Part shown: one piece after another, positions 1 through 7,359 of the stretch
Layout of the letters: the number at the start of each line of letters is the position of its first letter
Position numbering within the stretch: position 1 is the first letter of the stretch
Assembly (NCBI GenBank): GCA_029936935.1
Contig: JAPYRQ010000012.1
Span: 1-39,508 of the forward strand
Length of the DNA stretch: 39,508 nucleotides
Origin: Dehalococcoidia bacterium
GTDB taxonomy: Bacteria; Chloroflexota; Dehalococcoidia; Lucifugimonadales; UBA1127
Direction: 5' to 3'
Notes under the pieces: generated by a model
The model's database searches: none
The model's input: only the letters and a program-made list of their open reading frames with translations
Told to the model about the DNA's origin: nothing
Position numbers and translations under genes: made by a program

Positions 1-2
1 GC

Positions 3-1340
3 CCTGAAGAGGTCTTTGACCCCTCTCCCTATGCAGTAGCCTACGTTCGCCAATTTGTGCGACAGGAATACACGCACAACATGCCCAGGAAATGGAAGGC
101 AGCGTTCAGCGGTTGTACCCATGACTGGGTCATGACAGCCATCCACGACATCGGTTTCCATTCAGTCATCCGCGAAGAGAACGGTGTGGAGCGCAAGGGC
201 TTCCGCATCGTCGTCGGCGGTGGCACCAGCATCCAACCGCTTATTGCTCAGGAGTTGTATGACTTCGTACCGGTAGAGGATTTCCTCAAAGTGTCCGAAG
301 CCTGCCTGCGCGTCTTCAACAACGCCAGCGAACTTCGGAAAAACAAGATGAAGGCACGCGTCAAGCTCCTGGTCAACCGCCTGGGCATCGATGAGTTCCG
401 CAACATGGTGGAAAAGGTTATGCGAGAGGAGCTTGCCGATGTCACCTACGACATGGATGCTCTGACCGCCGGTGAGTATGAGGATCCAACTCCTCCGCCT
501 CCCACGGCCTACCCGGCACTGCCAACGGACGATAAGAACTTCGATAGGTGGCGGAACAGCAACGTCGTCCAACAGAAGCAGGACGGCTACAGCGCCGTTT
601 TCATCAAGCTTCGGCTGGGCAACGTCACTGACGAGCAGTTCTTCCAGCTTGCAGACATCGCCCGAGCCCTGGCAGGCAGCATCCGAATGACCGTTCGACA
701 AGACATGGCCCTCCAGTGGGTGCCAAACGGAGGCCTATACGCGCTGTACCAGAAGCTTTCAGCCGTGGACATGGTTGAATCGGGGGCAAACGAGCTCAGC
801 GACGTTGTTTCCTGCCCCGGCACTGAAAGTTGCGCTCTGGGTATCACTTCATCCCAAGGGATGGCTGGGAACCTCTGGGACGCACTGAAGGGCTACAAGG
901 CTGACGATAAGCTGGCGAGTGCTATCCGTATCAACGTCTCCGGCTGCCCGGACGGCTGCGGCCACCACCACATGGGGAACATCGGGTTCCAGGGTGCCGC
1001 AACCAAGAACGGCAACGCCCAGGTACCTTCCTATGAGGTTTACATGGGCGGAAGCCAGATAGCTCCCGTTCGTATCGGCAAGCGACTGAAGGTGAAGATT
1101 CCTTCGAAGCGCATTGAGGAAGCCGTTCACGTCATCGTGGACGACTACGTGGCAAACCGTAAGGCTGACGAGATTTTCAACGACTATGTGGACCGCATCG
1201 GCGTTGAATCATATGAAGGCCTTCTGGCACCGGTCTCCACTGTGCCGCCTCTGGATAAGGATTCCATCCGGTACTACATTGACTGGAACCGGGACGTGCT
1301 CTACAAGGTGGAGCGCGGCGAGGGCGAGTGCGCAGCCTAA
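3..1340 (+). CDS. Ferredoxin-type nitrite/sulfite reductase (siroheme), 5'-truncated by window edge
   Basis: The frame is open from base 3 to a TAA at 1338-1340 (445 residues seen); the GTG at 57 is internal, so the true start lies upstream of the window. The protein shows the siroheme/[4Fe-4S] signature of the nitrite/sulfite reductase family: C-x5-C (Cys codons at 813 and 831) and C-x3-C (945 and 957, in GCPDGCGHHHMG). An early segment, HNMPRKWKAAFSGC, is typical of the first ferredoxin-like half-domain. Family members are about 550-600 residues, so roughly 100-150 are missing. They catalyse six-electron reduction of nitrite to ammonia or sulfite to sulfide in the cytoplasm. The sequence here does not decide the substrate. 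A strong bidirectional terminator follows directly. Confidence 0.93.
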   Translation, partial: PEEVFDPSPYAVAYVRQFVRQEYTHNMPRKWKAAFSGCTHDWVMTAIHDIGFHSVIREENGVERKGFRIVVGGGTSIQPLIAQELYDFVPVEDFLKVSEACLRVFNNASELRKNKMKARVKLLVNRLGIDEFRNMVEKVMREELADVTYDMDALTAGEYEDPTPPPPTAYPALPTDDKNFDRWRNSNVVQQKQDGYSAVFIKLRLGNVTDEQFFQLADIARALAGSIRMTVRQDMALQWVPNGGLYALYQKLSAVDMVESGANELSDVVSCPGTESCALGITSSQGMAGNLWDALKGYKADDKLASAIRINVSGCPDGCGHHHMGNIGFQGAATKNGNAQVPSYEVYMGGSQIAPVRIGKRLKVKIPSKRIEEAVHVIVDDYVANRKADEIFNDYVDRIGVESYEGLLAPVSTVPPLDKDSIRYYIDWNRDVLYKVERGEGECAA

Positions 1341-1380
1341 CAACCACTGGCAACTAGGGCGCCCGCAACTAGGGGAGTAA

Positions 1381-1413
1381 AAAGAGTCCCGCCCAAATTG
1401 GGCGGGACTCTTT
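1381..1413. terminator. Bidirectional intrinsic terminator
   Basis: A perfect 14-bp stem (1381-1394 with 1400-1413) encloses the loop AAATT. It is GC-rich at its core (GTCCCGCCC) and flanked by T-rich and A-rich ends on both sides. It lies between the convergent reductase gene (plus) and the NTF2-like gene (minus) and can serve both. Confidence 0.93.
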
Positions 1414-1434
1414 TCATTTGGTTCGTTCTGTGGC

Positions 1435-1875
1435 CTAGCCTTTGACGTACGTGAGCCTCTCTGCAACTTTTCCGTCCCTGACCAGCATCACATCAACCCC
1501 TCTGATATGACCGAGCTTGCCCCTATTGTTTTCCCAGTCATACGACCATCGCACCACACACCGGTCTCCCGTGGCTATCACTTCTTCCGTGGTAAATGTC
1601 GATGTCACGGAACCGGCAAAGAATTCTTGCCAGAGGGTTCGCACATCTTCCTGGCCTTCAAAACGCGAACCGTCCGGCGGGGCTGTGCTCTCGAACACGC
1701 AGTCGTTCGTCATGGCCTCCATGATTGCGTCGACATATCGAAGTGAGAAAGCTTCATTGAATCGATCAACTGCTTCAATGGTTGCTGCTGTCTCGGAGTC
1801 CGAATCGGCTGCATCGCCCGTGCATAGCCCCTTTGAGTGGAGCTGAAGTAAGAAGGAGTCGCGGAAACATAGCAC
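1435..1875 (-). CDS. SnoaL/NTF2-like domain protein
   Basis: This 146-residue protein has the SnoaL-like (NTF2 superfamily) pattern from about residue 30. An EAVDRFNEAFSLRYVDAIMEAMTNDCVFES opening is followed by an FEGQEDVRTLWQEFF helix and strand-rich WSYDWE and GVDVMLVRDGKVAERLTYVKG segments. Such alpha+beta-barrel proteins include isomerases, cyclases and ligand-binding proteins; the substrate cannot be read from sequence. The start is uncertain. GTG at 1875 lies just after an in-frame stop, has no clear Shine-Dalgarno, and no other ATG/GTG/TTG precedes the domain. The first ~28 residues are low-complexity and may not be translated. It is convergent with the reductase gene. Confidence 0.75.
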   Translation of the reverse strand: MLCFRDSFLLQLHSKGLCTGDAADSDSETAATIEAVDRFNEAFSLRYVDAIMEAMTNDCVFESTAPPDGSRFEGQEDVRTLWQEFFAGSVTSTFTTEEVIATGDRCVVRWSYDWENNRGKLGHIRGVDVMLVRDGKVAERLTYVKG

Positions 1876-1934
1876 AATCTATGACACAAGCATAGTTCAG
1901 GAGTCAGAGCGAAGAAGCTTAGTTGAACGGGCTA

Positions 1935-2324
1935 TTACAGGTTGAACCGCTTACGGAAACGATCCCACCCCGTAGGCCCGCTGGGGTTCTCGTCGTATTC
2001 AACAAATTTGCCACGCCAGTGAGGCCTGGATGAGGCTTTATCGGCGCGAACAAAGAAGAGGGCGTATCCGGAGATACCGAGGATCAGCCCACCCCAGAGG
2101 AAGAGCGTCTGCCAGGTGCCGTTGACTATCATAGCAAACGTGAGAAGGAGTAGTACCCCAAGGACAATGGCGCGTCCAGTGGTGAGCGAACCCTTCAGCC
2201 CGAATGAAGGTGGGCGTGAGGAGTCGTTCTGTTCTTTGGGCAGCTTTTCAGGTTTGCTAGGCGGAGGAAGATCCTCCGTCTGTTCCAGGATTTTTTCGAT
2301 CTCCTGCTGAAATCGCTCCGGCAT
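1935..2324 (-). CDS. Small two-helix membrane protein, unknown
   Basis: I do not recognise this 129-residue protein. ATG at 2324 is chosen over upstream starts because GGAGGTGG sits 3-10 nt before it on the coding strand. The N-terminal ~50 residues are charged (MPERFQQEIEKILEQTEDLPPP, rich in Glu, Lys and Pro), probably a short helix plus a flexible cytoplasmic tail. Two hydrophobic segments follow (AIVLGVLLLLTFAMIV and LFLWGGLILGISGYALFFV) and then a basic, aromatic C-tail ending RFRKRFNL. It could belong to one of several small membrane-protein families. It is transcribed divergently from thyX. Confidence 0.75.
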   Translation of the reverse strand: MPERFQQEIEKILEQTEDLPPPSKPEKLPKEQNDSSRPPSFGLKGSLTTGRAIVLGVLLLLTFAMIVNGTWQTLFLWGGLILGISGYALFFVRADKASSRPHWRGKFVEYDENPSGPTGWDRFRKRFNL

Positions 2325-2605
2325 CGTCCACCTCCGGACTTCCCGTCTGCTACGCGTTTCTGTCCCCACAGTTGTCGCTGTAAACAACAATAATGCCGTG
2401 ACTACAGAAGATCATTGGAGCCTGAGCTCCACTACGAAATAGCTACTGCCCGCTACGGGCACCAACTACTGTTTAAAGAATGCTACCGACTCTATGCAGG
2501 GGTGTCAAGATTGTGCAGAATCTAACGATTATCGGCGATGCGTTTGTCCGGGGCATGCAGTACCATAATTCTCAACAACAGCCTATATCCAAACGGGGCA
2601 GAACT
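2325..2605. other. Divergent intergenic region upstream of thyX
   Basis: About 280 bp separate the divergent small membrane-protein gene and thyX. The thyX frame stays open back to 2480, but nothing upstream of ATG 2606 resembles ThyX, so I treat 2480-2605 as non-coding. A CATAAT at about 2563 could be a -10 element, but I find no convincing -35 at the right distance. No RNA element is recognised. Confidence 0.4.
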
Positions 2606-4024
2606 ATGGAAGCCACAGAACAGAGTTCGTTCCTCCGCCGTGTCTATCCCCTCGATCCTCGAGAGGTGACTGAGGAGGAGTTGGCCGTCATATTCGCAAT
2701 GACCTCTCGTAGGCCGGAAGCCTTTGACGCCATCAAGGAAATGGTCACTGCTGAGAAGGCAGCGGATTTCCACGAGCGTTGGGTTCTGGGCTACGGTCAT
2801 GCCTCTGTTGCAGAGCACGCAATCATCCATCTGGCTGTGGAAAACGTGTCCCGGTTGGCCTGCGATACCCTAGAGGACAACCGCCTGGGCTCCTACACGG
2901 AAAAATCCTCACGCTATCAACTCCTTGAGCGCAACGCCTTCTACACCCCTAAAGAGCTAGATGCGGACCCGGAGGCCAAATCGGTCTATGTGGCAGCATG
3001 CCAGACACTGTTTGATGTGTATCAGCGGCTTGTAGACGGCACCATGGCCTACCTGGCAACCATCCACCCACAGAATGAAGGCGAGCGTGACGGCGCATAC
3101 AAACTGCGACTTCGACGTGAAGCCACGGATACCTGCCGGTTCGTGCTCCCCGCATCGGCCCTGACCAACGTAGGCGTGACCATGAACACCCGGACGCTGG
3201 AGCACGCAGTACGCAAACTCCTCTCGTCGGCCCTTGATGAAGAGCGGACGTTGGGCGAGGAGTTCAAGGAGCAGGCAAAGTCCATTACGCCAACCCTCGT
3301 CCGGCACGCAGAGCGCAACGACTACCTGGAGCTAAGCCGGACGGGATTGGAAGAGCAGTCAGCAACGCTCTTGCCAGCCTCGCCATCGTCAGACCCCGGC
3401 GCTCGTTCTGTGTCGGCGCTACTGGTGGACTACGACCACGATGCCCAGACCCGACTGGTGGCAGCGCTCCTGTATCGCAACGCCCACGCCCCATTCGACG
3501 ATGTCTGGAAGCAAGCAAAGAACCTCTCGCCCTCACAGCAGGAAGAGGTCATCACAGCAGCATTGGGCTACCTAGGGCCCCACGACTCCACGGTGCGGGA
3601 GTTGGAGCAGGTTGAGTACACCTTTGAGTACCTGATGGATTACGGCGCGTACCGGGAATTCAAGCGACATCGCATGCAATCGTATCTGCCACAATCGCTC
3701 ACAGTAGTTGAGGGGTTTGTGGAGCCTGAACTCATTGTCGATAGCGGTCTGTCGGAGACCTATCGCGAGGCCATGGATGCCTCAGCCGATGCGTACAACA
3801 AACTTGCAGCTAGGTCGCCACGCCTCGCCGAGTATGCAGTGACGCACGCGCATCTTCGACGTGTGGTGACGCGCATGAACCTGCGTGAGTGCTACCATTT
3901 CTTCAAGCTCCGTGTTCAACCGGAAGCGCACTTCACCATCCGTGGCGCCGCTCAGCAGGCCATGGATCTGGTCAAAGAAGTCCACCCTCTGCTGTTGAAG
4001 TTCATAAATCTCCGGCAGAGCTAG
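2606..4024 (+). CDS. thyX: Double-domain ThyX-like flavin-dependent thymidylate synthase
   Basis: The 472-residue protein consists of two tandem ThyX-like halves (about residues 1-230 and 260-472), roughly twice the length of classical ThyX (about 220-250). ATG 2606 was chosen because GGGG precedes it and the family-like sequence starts just after. The first half has GYGHASVAEHA and then DNRLGSYTEKSSRY, aligning with the ThyX motif RHRxxSxNExSxRY; S-x-R-Y is kept but the leading RHR is DNR. The second half keeps RHR (354-356, KRHRMQSYLPQSL) but loses S-x-R-Y. The fusion therefore carries complementary halves of one motif. Classical ThyX is a homotetramer making dTMP from dUMP with FAD, NADPH and methylene-tetrahydrofolate. 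No thyA is seen here. sfsA follows after 11 bp. Confidence 0.85.
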   Translation: MEATEQSSFLRRVYPLDPREVTEEELAVIFAMTSRRPEAFDAIKEMVTAEKAADFHERWVLGYGHASVAEHAIIHLAVENVSRLACDTLEDNRLGSYTEKSSRYQLLERNAFYTPKELDADPEAKSVYVAACQTLFDVYQRLVDGTMAYLATIHPQNEGERDGAYKLRLRREATDTCRFVLPASALTNVGVTMNTRTLEHAVRKLLSSALDEERTLGEEFKEQAKSITPTLVRHAERNDYLELSRTGLEEQSATLLPASPSSDPGARSVSALLVDYDHDAQTRLVAALLYRNAHAPFDDVWKQAKNLSPSQQEEVITAALGYLGPHDSTVRELEQVEYTFEYLMDYGAYREFKRHRMQSYLPQSLTVVEGFVEPELIVDSGLSETYREAMDASADAYNKLAARSPRLAEYAVTHAHLRRVVTRMNLRECYHFFKLRVQPEAHFTIRGAAQQAMDLVKEVHPLLLKFINLRQS

Positions 4025-4035
4025 CCGGAGGTTAC

Positions 4036-4824
4036 ATGCAATTCCCTCCCCTCCTTGAGGCCCAGTTCCTCACGCGACTCAACCGGTTTGCTGCGTTGGT
4101 GCTGTTGGATGGCAAAGAGGTCATGGTGCATGTGGCCAACTCCGGTCGTATGCGAGAATTGCTTCAACCCGGCAATCCCTGCTACCTATCCGACCAGCCT
4201 GGCGAACATCGCAAAACGGCCTACGACCTTGTTTTGGTGTCCATCGACAGGAATCCCGCAAACGCCATAGCAGAAGAACGCCTTAGTTACGATAGCAAGC
4301 CTAAGTCGCCACAGGATTCCCCACTCGTACAGAAGGGTACAGGGCCCGCCCTGTCCCTTGTTTCGGTTGATTCACGGGTGCCCAACGCCCTCATCTGGGA
4401 GACGTGGCGTGAAGGCCTGCTTCCGCATTTTGATGGATATACCGATGGTAGACGTGAAGTCACGTTCCAGGACAGTCGATTCGACATGATGCTCCAAGGC
4501 CCAACGGGGCTGTGCTACATAGAGATGAAATCGGTCACCCTGGTGATGGACGGCATTGCGCGCTTTCCGGACGCCCCCACAGAACGAGGTCGCAAACATA
4601 TAGGCACGCTCATGAAGGCCGTGGAAGAAGGGCACCGCGCCGCCGCGATCTTCGTGATTCAGCGCGACGATGCTGCGGGCTTGTCCCCCTACGATAACAA
4701 CGACCCCGAGTTTGGGGCTGCGCTGCGGGAGGCAGTTGATGCAGGGGTGGAAGCATACGCTTTCACGTGCACGTTGACCCGAGAGGCCATCACCATAGCT
4801 GGCGAAGTACCTGTGCTGCTATAG
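4036..4824 (+). CDS. sfsA: SfsA family protein (DNA/RNA nuclease SfsA-like)
   Basis: This 262-residue SfsA homologue is 11 bp downstream of thyX and likely co-transcribed. ATG 4036 has GGAGG 4-8 nt upstream; the longer open frame is out-of-frame thyX sequence. Family marks are the N-terminal OB-like HVANSGRMRELLQPG, SRFDMMLQ, the core CYIEMKSVTLV (E-x-K of a restriction-endonuclease-like fold), FPDAPTERGRKHI and a late VIQRDDA. SfsA was named for stimulating sugar fermentation in E. coli; homologues are thought to bind or cut nucleic acid. It is somewhat longer than usual (about 230-245) because of a Ser/Pro/Lys-rich insert near residues 80-100. Confidence 0.9.
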   Translation: MQFPPLLEAQFLTRLNRFAALVLLDGKEVMVHVANSGRMRELLQPGNPCYLSDQPGEHRKTAYDLVLVSIDRNPANAIAEERLSYDSKPKSPQDSPLVQKGTGPALSLVSVDSRVPNALIWETWREGLLPHFDGYTDGRREVTFQDSRFDMMLQGPTGLCYIEMKSVTLVMDGIARFPDAPTERGRKHIGTLMKAVEEGHRAAAIFVIQRDDAAGLSPYDNNDPEFGAALREAVDAGVEAYAFTCTLTREAITIAGEVPVLL

Positions 4825-4846
4825 CGCGATAAGGCATAATGCAGCG

Positions 4847-5719
4847 ATGACAGAGGACAATCTACCTAAAACGGCACTACGTCCTGACTCTTTGGTTGGC
4901 AATAGGCTGACGGAGTTAGCCCGAACGCAGCGAATGGTGTTCTTCGCCGGGCTGCCGGGCGTTGGCAAGAGCCTGTTGATTCGGGAGTTAGCCAACATCG
5001 CCCACGGCCTCGGTCGACGCCTACATCTACTCCAGTGGGACGTGGTTCGCCAGGGCTTTGTCTCCAGCGCCGTCCTGGCCAAGTACCCCGATGTGAACGG
5101 CGTTACCCACGCAGCCATCCGCAAGGCGATGGGAGTATGGTCGAGGAGCGCGGTGGCTCGGTGGCACGTCGACAACCCCGACGCTACCGAGATGCTTATC
5201 GGCGAGGCACCCCTCATCGGCAACCGCTTCATTGAACTCGCAGCGCCCAAGGCCGACGACGCTGAGCCGTTGCTCACTGCGCCCACCACCACGTTCCTTG
5301 TACCAGTACCGTCACGGGTAGTCCGCCAGGCCATTGAGGGCGCTCGTGAAGCCAGCACCGCTGACCCAGGGCACGAACGGGAAGCAGGCGATGCCCGACC
5401 GAACGTGATGCACGCGATATGGGCTGATTTGGTAGAAACTGCGTCGGTCATGGGGATCGGTAGCCAGCGCGACGGCAATTACAACCCATACACCTACCGG
5501 GGTGTCTACTCGGCGGTGCTCAAGCATCGTCGCAGTGAAATCCTGCCCATCGAAGAGGTACTTCCGGCGAATGGCCGTTCAGTCTACGATTTAGCTGTTC
5601 CGTACCAGGATGTAATGCCAACCGATTCAGAAGTGGAGGCGTTCATTCAACAAGTAGAGCAAAGCTACCCCGATTTCAAAGTCCTTGAGGAAGAGGTCGC
5701 CCAGTGGTACGAAGTATAG
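4847..5719 (+). CDS. P-loop NTPase of unknown role
   Basis: The 290-residue protein carries a clear Walker A (GLPGVGKS, residues 35-42) after a hydrophobic strand MVFFA, so it should bind ATP or GTP. A QWD after a hydrophobic strand (about residue 64) may supply the Mg-binding Asp, as in small P-loop kinases. The central part (IRKAMGVWSRSAVARWHVDNP and MLIGEAPLIGNRF) resembles the lid/substrate region of kinase-like P-loop proteins. The C-terminal third ends in an acidic helix. I cannot assign it to a named family. It lies 22 bp after sfsA and overlaps the next gene by 16 bp, consistent with one operon. Confidence 0.8.
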   Translation: MTEDNLPKTALRPDSLVGNRLTELARTQRMVFFAGLPGVGKSLLIRELANIAHGLGRRLHLLQWDVVRQGFVSSAVLAKYPDVNGVTHAAIRKAMGVWSRSAVARWHVDNPDATEMLIGEAPLIGNRFIELAAPKADDAEPLLTAPTTTFLVPVPSRVVRQAIEGAREASTADPGHEREAGDARPNVMHAIWADLVETASVMGIGSQRDGNYNPYTYRGVYSAVLKHRRSEILPIEEVLPANGRSVYDLAVPYQDVMPTDSEVEAFIQQVEQSYPDFKVLEEEVAQWYEV

Positions 5720-6399
5720 GCACAGGAACCGCCAAAACATTGCTGCCAGAGGTCTATGACCGACTCTTCACCGCATATGGCACACAACATTGGTGGCCGG
5801 GGGCAACGAACCCGTTTGAGGTGTGCGTTGGCGCCATCCTCACCCAATCCACCGCGTGGACCAACGTGGAAAAAGCGATGGAGAAGCTGAAGACCGCTGG
5901 GGTCGTCTCCCTTGAAGGTATCCAGCAAACGCCGGTAGAAGAGCTGGCAGTGCTGGTGCACTCCTCCGGCTACTTCAACGTGAAGGCCCGCAAACTCAAA
6001 GCTCTGACGCAACACGTCTATGACCAACACGGGGGGGACCTCTCGGCGATGCTAAGCCAACCGTGGGAGGAATTGCGCTCTGAATTGCTCTCGGTGTACG
6101 GCATAGGTGAAGAGACGGCTGACGATATCGTCCTTTACGCCGCCGACGCCCCAAGCTTCGTGTCAGATGCCTACACCAAACGCATCGTGGATAGGCTCGG
6201 CATCCCGCCGAAGAAAGATCGCTATGAAGACTACCGCGCCCTGTTTATGGGTGCTTTACCCGCTGACGTTTCCGTTTTCAACGAGTACCATGCACTTATT
6301 GTGAAGTTGGGCAAGGACGTCTGCAAGAAATCCAAACCCCTTTGCCAGGAGTGCCCATTGATTGAGATATGCATAACTGGAGCCAGGGAGGCATCGTGA
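5704..6399 (+). CDS. Endonuclease III-related HhH-GPD DNA glycosylase (COG2231/MagIII-like)
   Basis: This 231-residue HhH-GPD protein has the ILTQSTAWTNVEKAMEKL opening, SGYFNVKARKLKAL, the helix-hairpin-helix YGIGEETADDIVLYA, the catalytic-Asp strand FVSDAYTKRI and a [4Fe-4S] loop with spacing C-x6-C-x2-C-x5-C near the C-terminus. At the position of the catalytic Lys120 of E. coli Nth (GRKTA) there is Glu (GEETA). It should therefore act as a monofunctional glycosylase, like the 3-methyladenine glycosylase MagIII, rather than as an AP lyase; this is inferred from the family. The GTG start at 5704 overlaps the upstream gene by 16 bp, and the stop overlaps the next gene's start (GTGA). Confidence 0.9.
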   Translation: MVRSIGTGTAKTLLPEVYDRLFTAYGTQHWWPGATNPFEVCVGAILTQSTAWTNVEKAMEKLKTAGVVSLEGIQQTPVEELAVLVHSSGYFNVKARKLKALTQHVYDQHGGDLSAMLSQPWEELRSELLSVYGIGEETADDIVLYAADAPSFVSDAYTKRIVDRLGIPPKKDRYEDYRALFMGALPADVSVFNEYHALIVKLGKDVCKKSKPLCQECPLIEICITGAREAS

Positions 6400-6791
6400 A
6401 ACTCATCGCGCTACTGATTCTCGGAGTCCTGTTCGTTGCCGCATGTGAAGAAGGTGGTGCAGGCAACGGGGGCGCCTTGTCGATTCCGGCTGTGCCAAAC
6501 GACATACGCAGGACGGAGTACAGTAGTGTGCAAAATGCGGTAATGCTGGCGATGATCGATAACGGGTTGGGTAGCATTACCCCTGTTTGCGCGTCCACAA
6601 ACGACATGTCAGCATTCCCGGACACCACATGGAGGGACGGCTTACGGTTTGCCGCCCCAGACACTGCGGGGCTCCTGCTTTCCCGACATGACCTGGTGAA
6701 AGATGACCGCGAACCCGGGTACACTGACTATATGTCAGACCAGTTCACCAGGTGTAAATATCTGGTCAAAGCAAACGGCGATGTATTCTAG
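6396..6791 (+). CDS. Predicted lipoprotein, unknown
   Basis: GTG 6396 is chosen because AGGGAGG lies just upstream and the GTGA overlap with the glycosylase stop implies translational coupling. The 131-residue product has a lipoprotein signal peptide (MKLIALLILGVLFVAAC, lipobox VAAC, Cys17) followed by a Gly-rich acidic linker. The mature part has two further cysteines and no recognised domain. The frame ends at TAG 6789-6791, but the same frame continues for 17 codons with a DINGN motif before the next TAG at 6840-6842, so the end may be a recent nonsense change. It should be anchored on the outer face of the membrane. Confidence 0.7.
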   Translation: MKLIALLILGVLFVAACEEGGAGNGGALSIPAVPNDIRRTEYSSVQNAVMLAMIDNGLGSITPVCASTNDMSAFPDTTWRDGLRFAAPDTAGLLLSRHDLVKDDREPGYTDYMSDQFTRCKYLVKANGDVF

Positions 6792-6860
6792 GCCGACATC
6801 AACGGGAATACTACAGCCGACCCGGAACTAGCAGACTGCACTTAGTTAGCGCTGCTCCAC

Positions 6861-7262
6861 CTAGGGTTTGCTCAACTCAATCACATCCCGATAGGACTTT
6901 GGTTTTATCGGGAACAGCCAGAAGCTATCGAAGCGGATGTTGGACAGCTTGATTCGGTCATCGGGGTGGAGGGCAAGTCGCAACTCGTCCAGCGGAACCC
7001 GATTCTCAAGCCTCCGGTAATCGAAGAAGAATCGATAGTTCTCATGGTCCACCTCTTGGACAACGCCAATGCCCGGCACCGATTTTGGATAAAGGCGATA
7101 GCTCCCGGTGCAATACAGCAAGACACGGTCACCCTCAGCCAGCCCGCGGGGCCAGCCAGCGTTCACGCCAAAGTGACCCTCCTCCACCGTCACATGGTCC
7201 GGCAGAGTAGGGTCACCGAATACAGCCAGGTAATATCGAGGTTTATCGGTCACGCTCCTCAC
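6861..7262 (-). CDS. EVE/PUA-like domain protein
   Basis: This 133-residue, one-domain protein resembles EVE (PUA-like/YTH-related) proteins. It has an initial RYYLAVFGDP strand, then FGVNAGWPRGLAEGDRVLLYCTGSYRLYP (the typical 'GDRVLLY' strand), GIGVVQEVDHENYRFFFDYR and a final SFWLFPIKPKSYRDVIEL. EVE domains bind modified or unmodified nucleic-acid bases and often sit in restriction or RNA-modification contexts; no such neighbours are seen here. The start is GTG 7262 or GTG 7253; spacing does not decide. It lies about 100 bp downstream of the Sec-rhodanese on the same strand, after a small hairpin. Confidence 0.7.
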   Translation of the reverse strand: MRSVTDKPRYYLAVFGDPTLPDHVTVEEGHFGVNAGWPRGLAEGDRVLLYCTGSYRLYPKSVPGIGVVQEVDHENYRFFFDYRRLENRVPLDELRLALHPDDRIKLSNIRFDSFWLFPIKPKSYRDVIELSKP

Positions 7263-7342
7263 TCCAACAAGACTTTCCCATCCTTCATCAGGCTAGTATG
7301 AACAGTCCTAGTATTCCTTAGTAACCGTCAGGTCATATGGGT

Positions 7343-7359
7343 GCAGGGTGATACCCTGC
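7343..7359 (-). terminator. Hairpin after the rhodanese stop
   Basis: GCAGGGT and ACCCTGC form a 7-bp perfect stem around a 3-nt loop, starting at the first base after the extended rhodanese stop codon (TAG at 7362-7360). No U-run follows, so termination is uncertain. Its position supports the extended reading rather than the TGA at 7488 as the gene end. Confidence 0.4.

Noticed and set aside
162-701. 179-residue open frame on the minus strand
   Set aside because: It is opposite the conserved nitrite/sulfite reductase and has no family resemblance.
2480-2605. N-terminal extension of ThyX from 2480
   Set aside because: These 42 residues do not resemble ThyX, and ATG 2606 has a plausible ribosome site.
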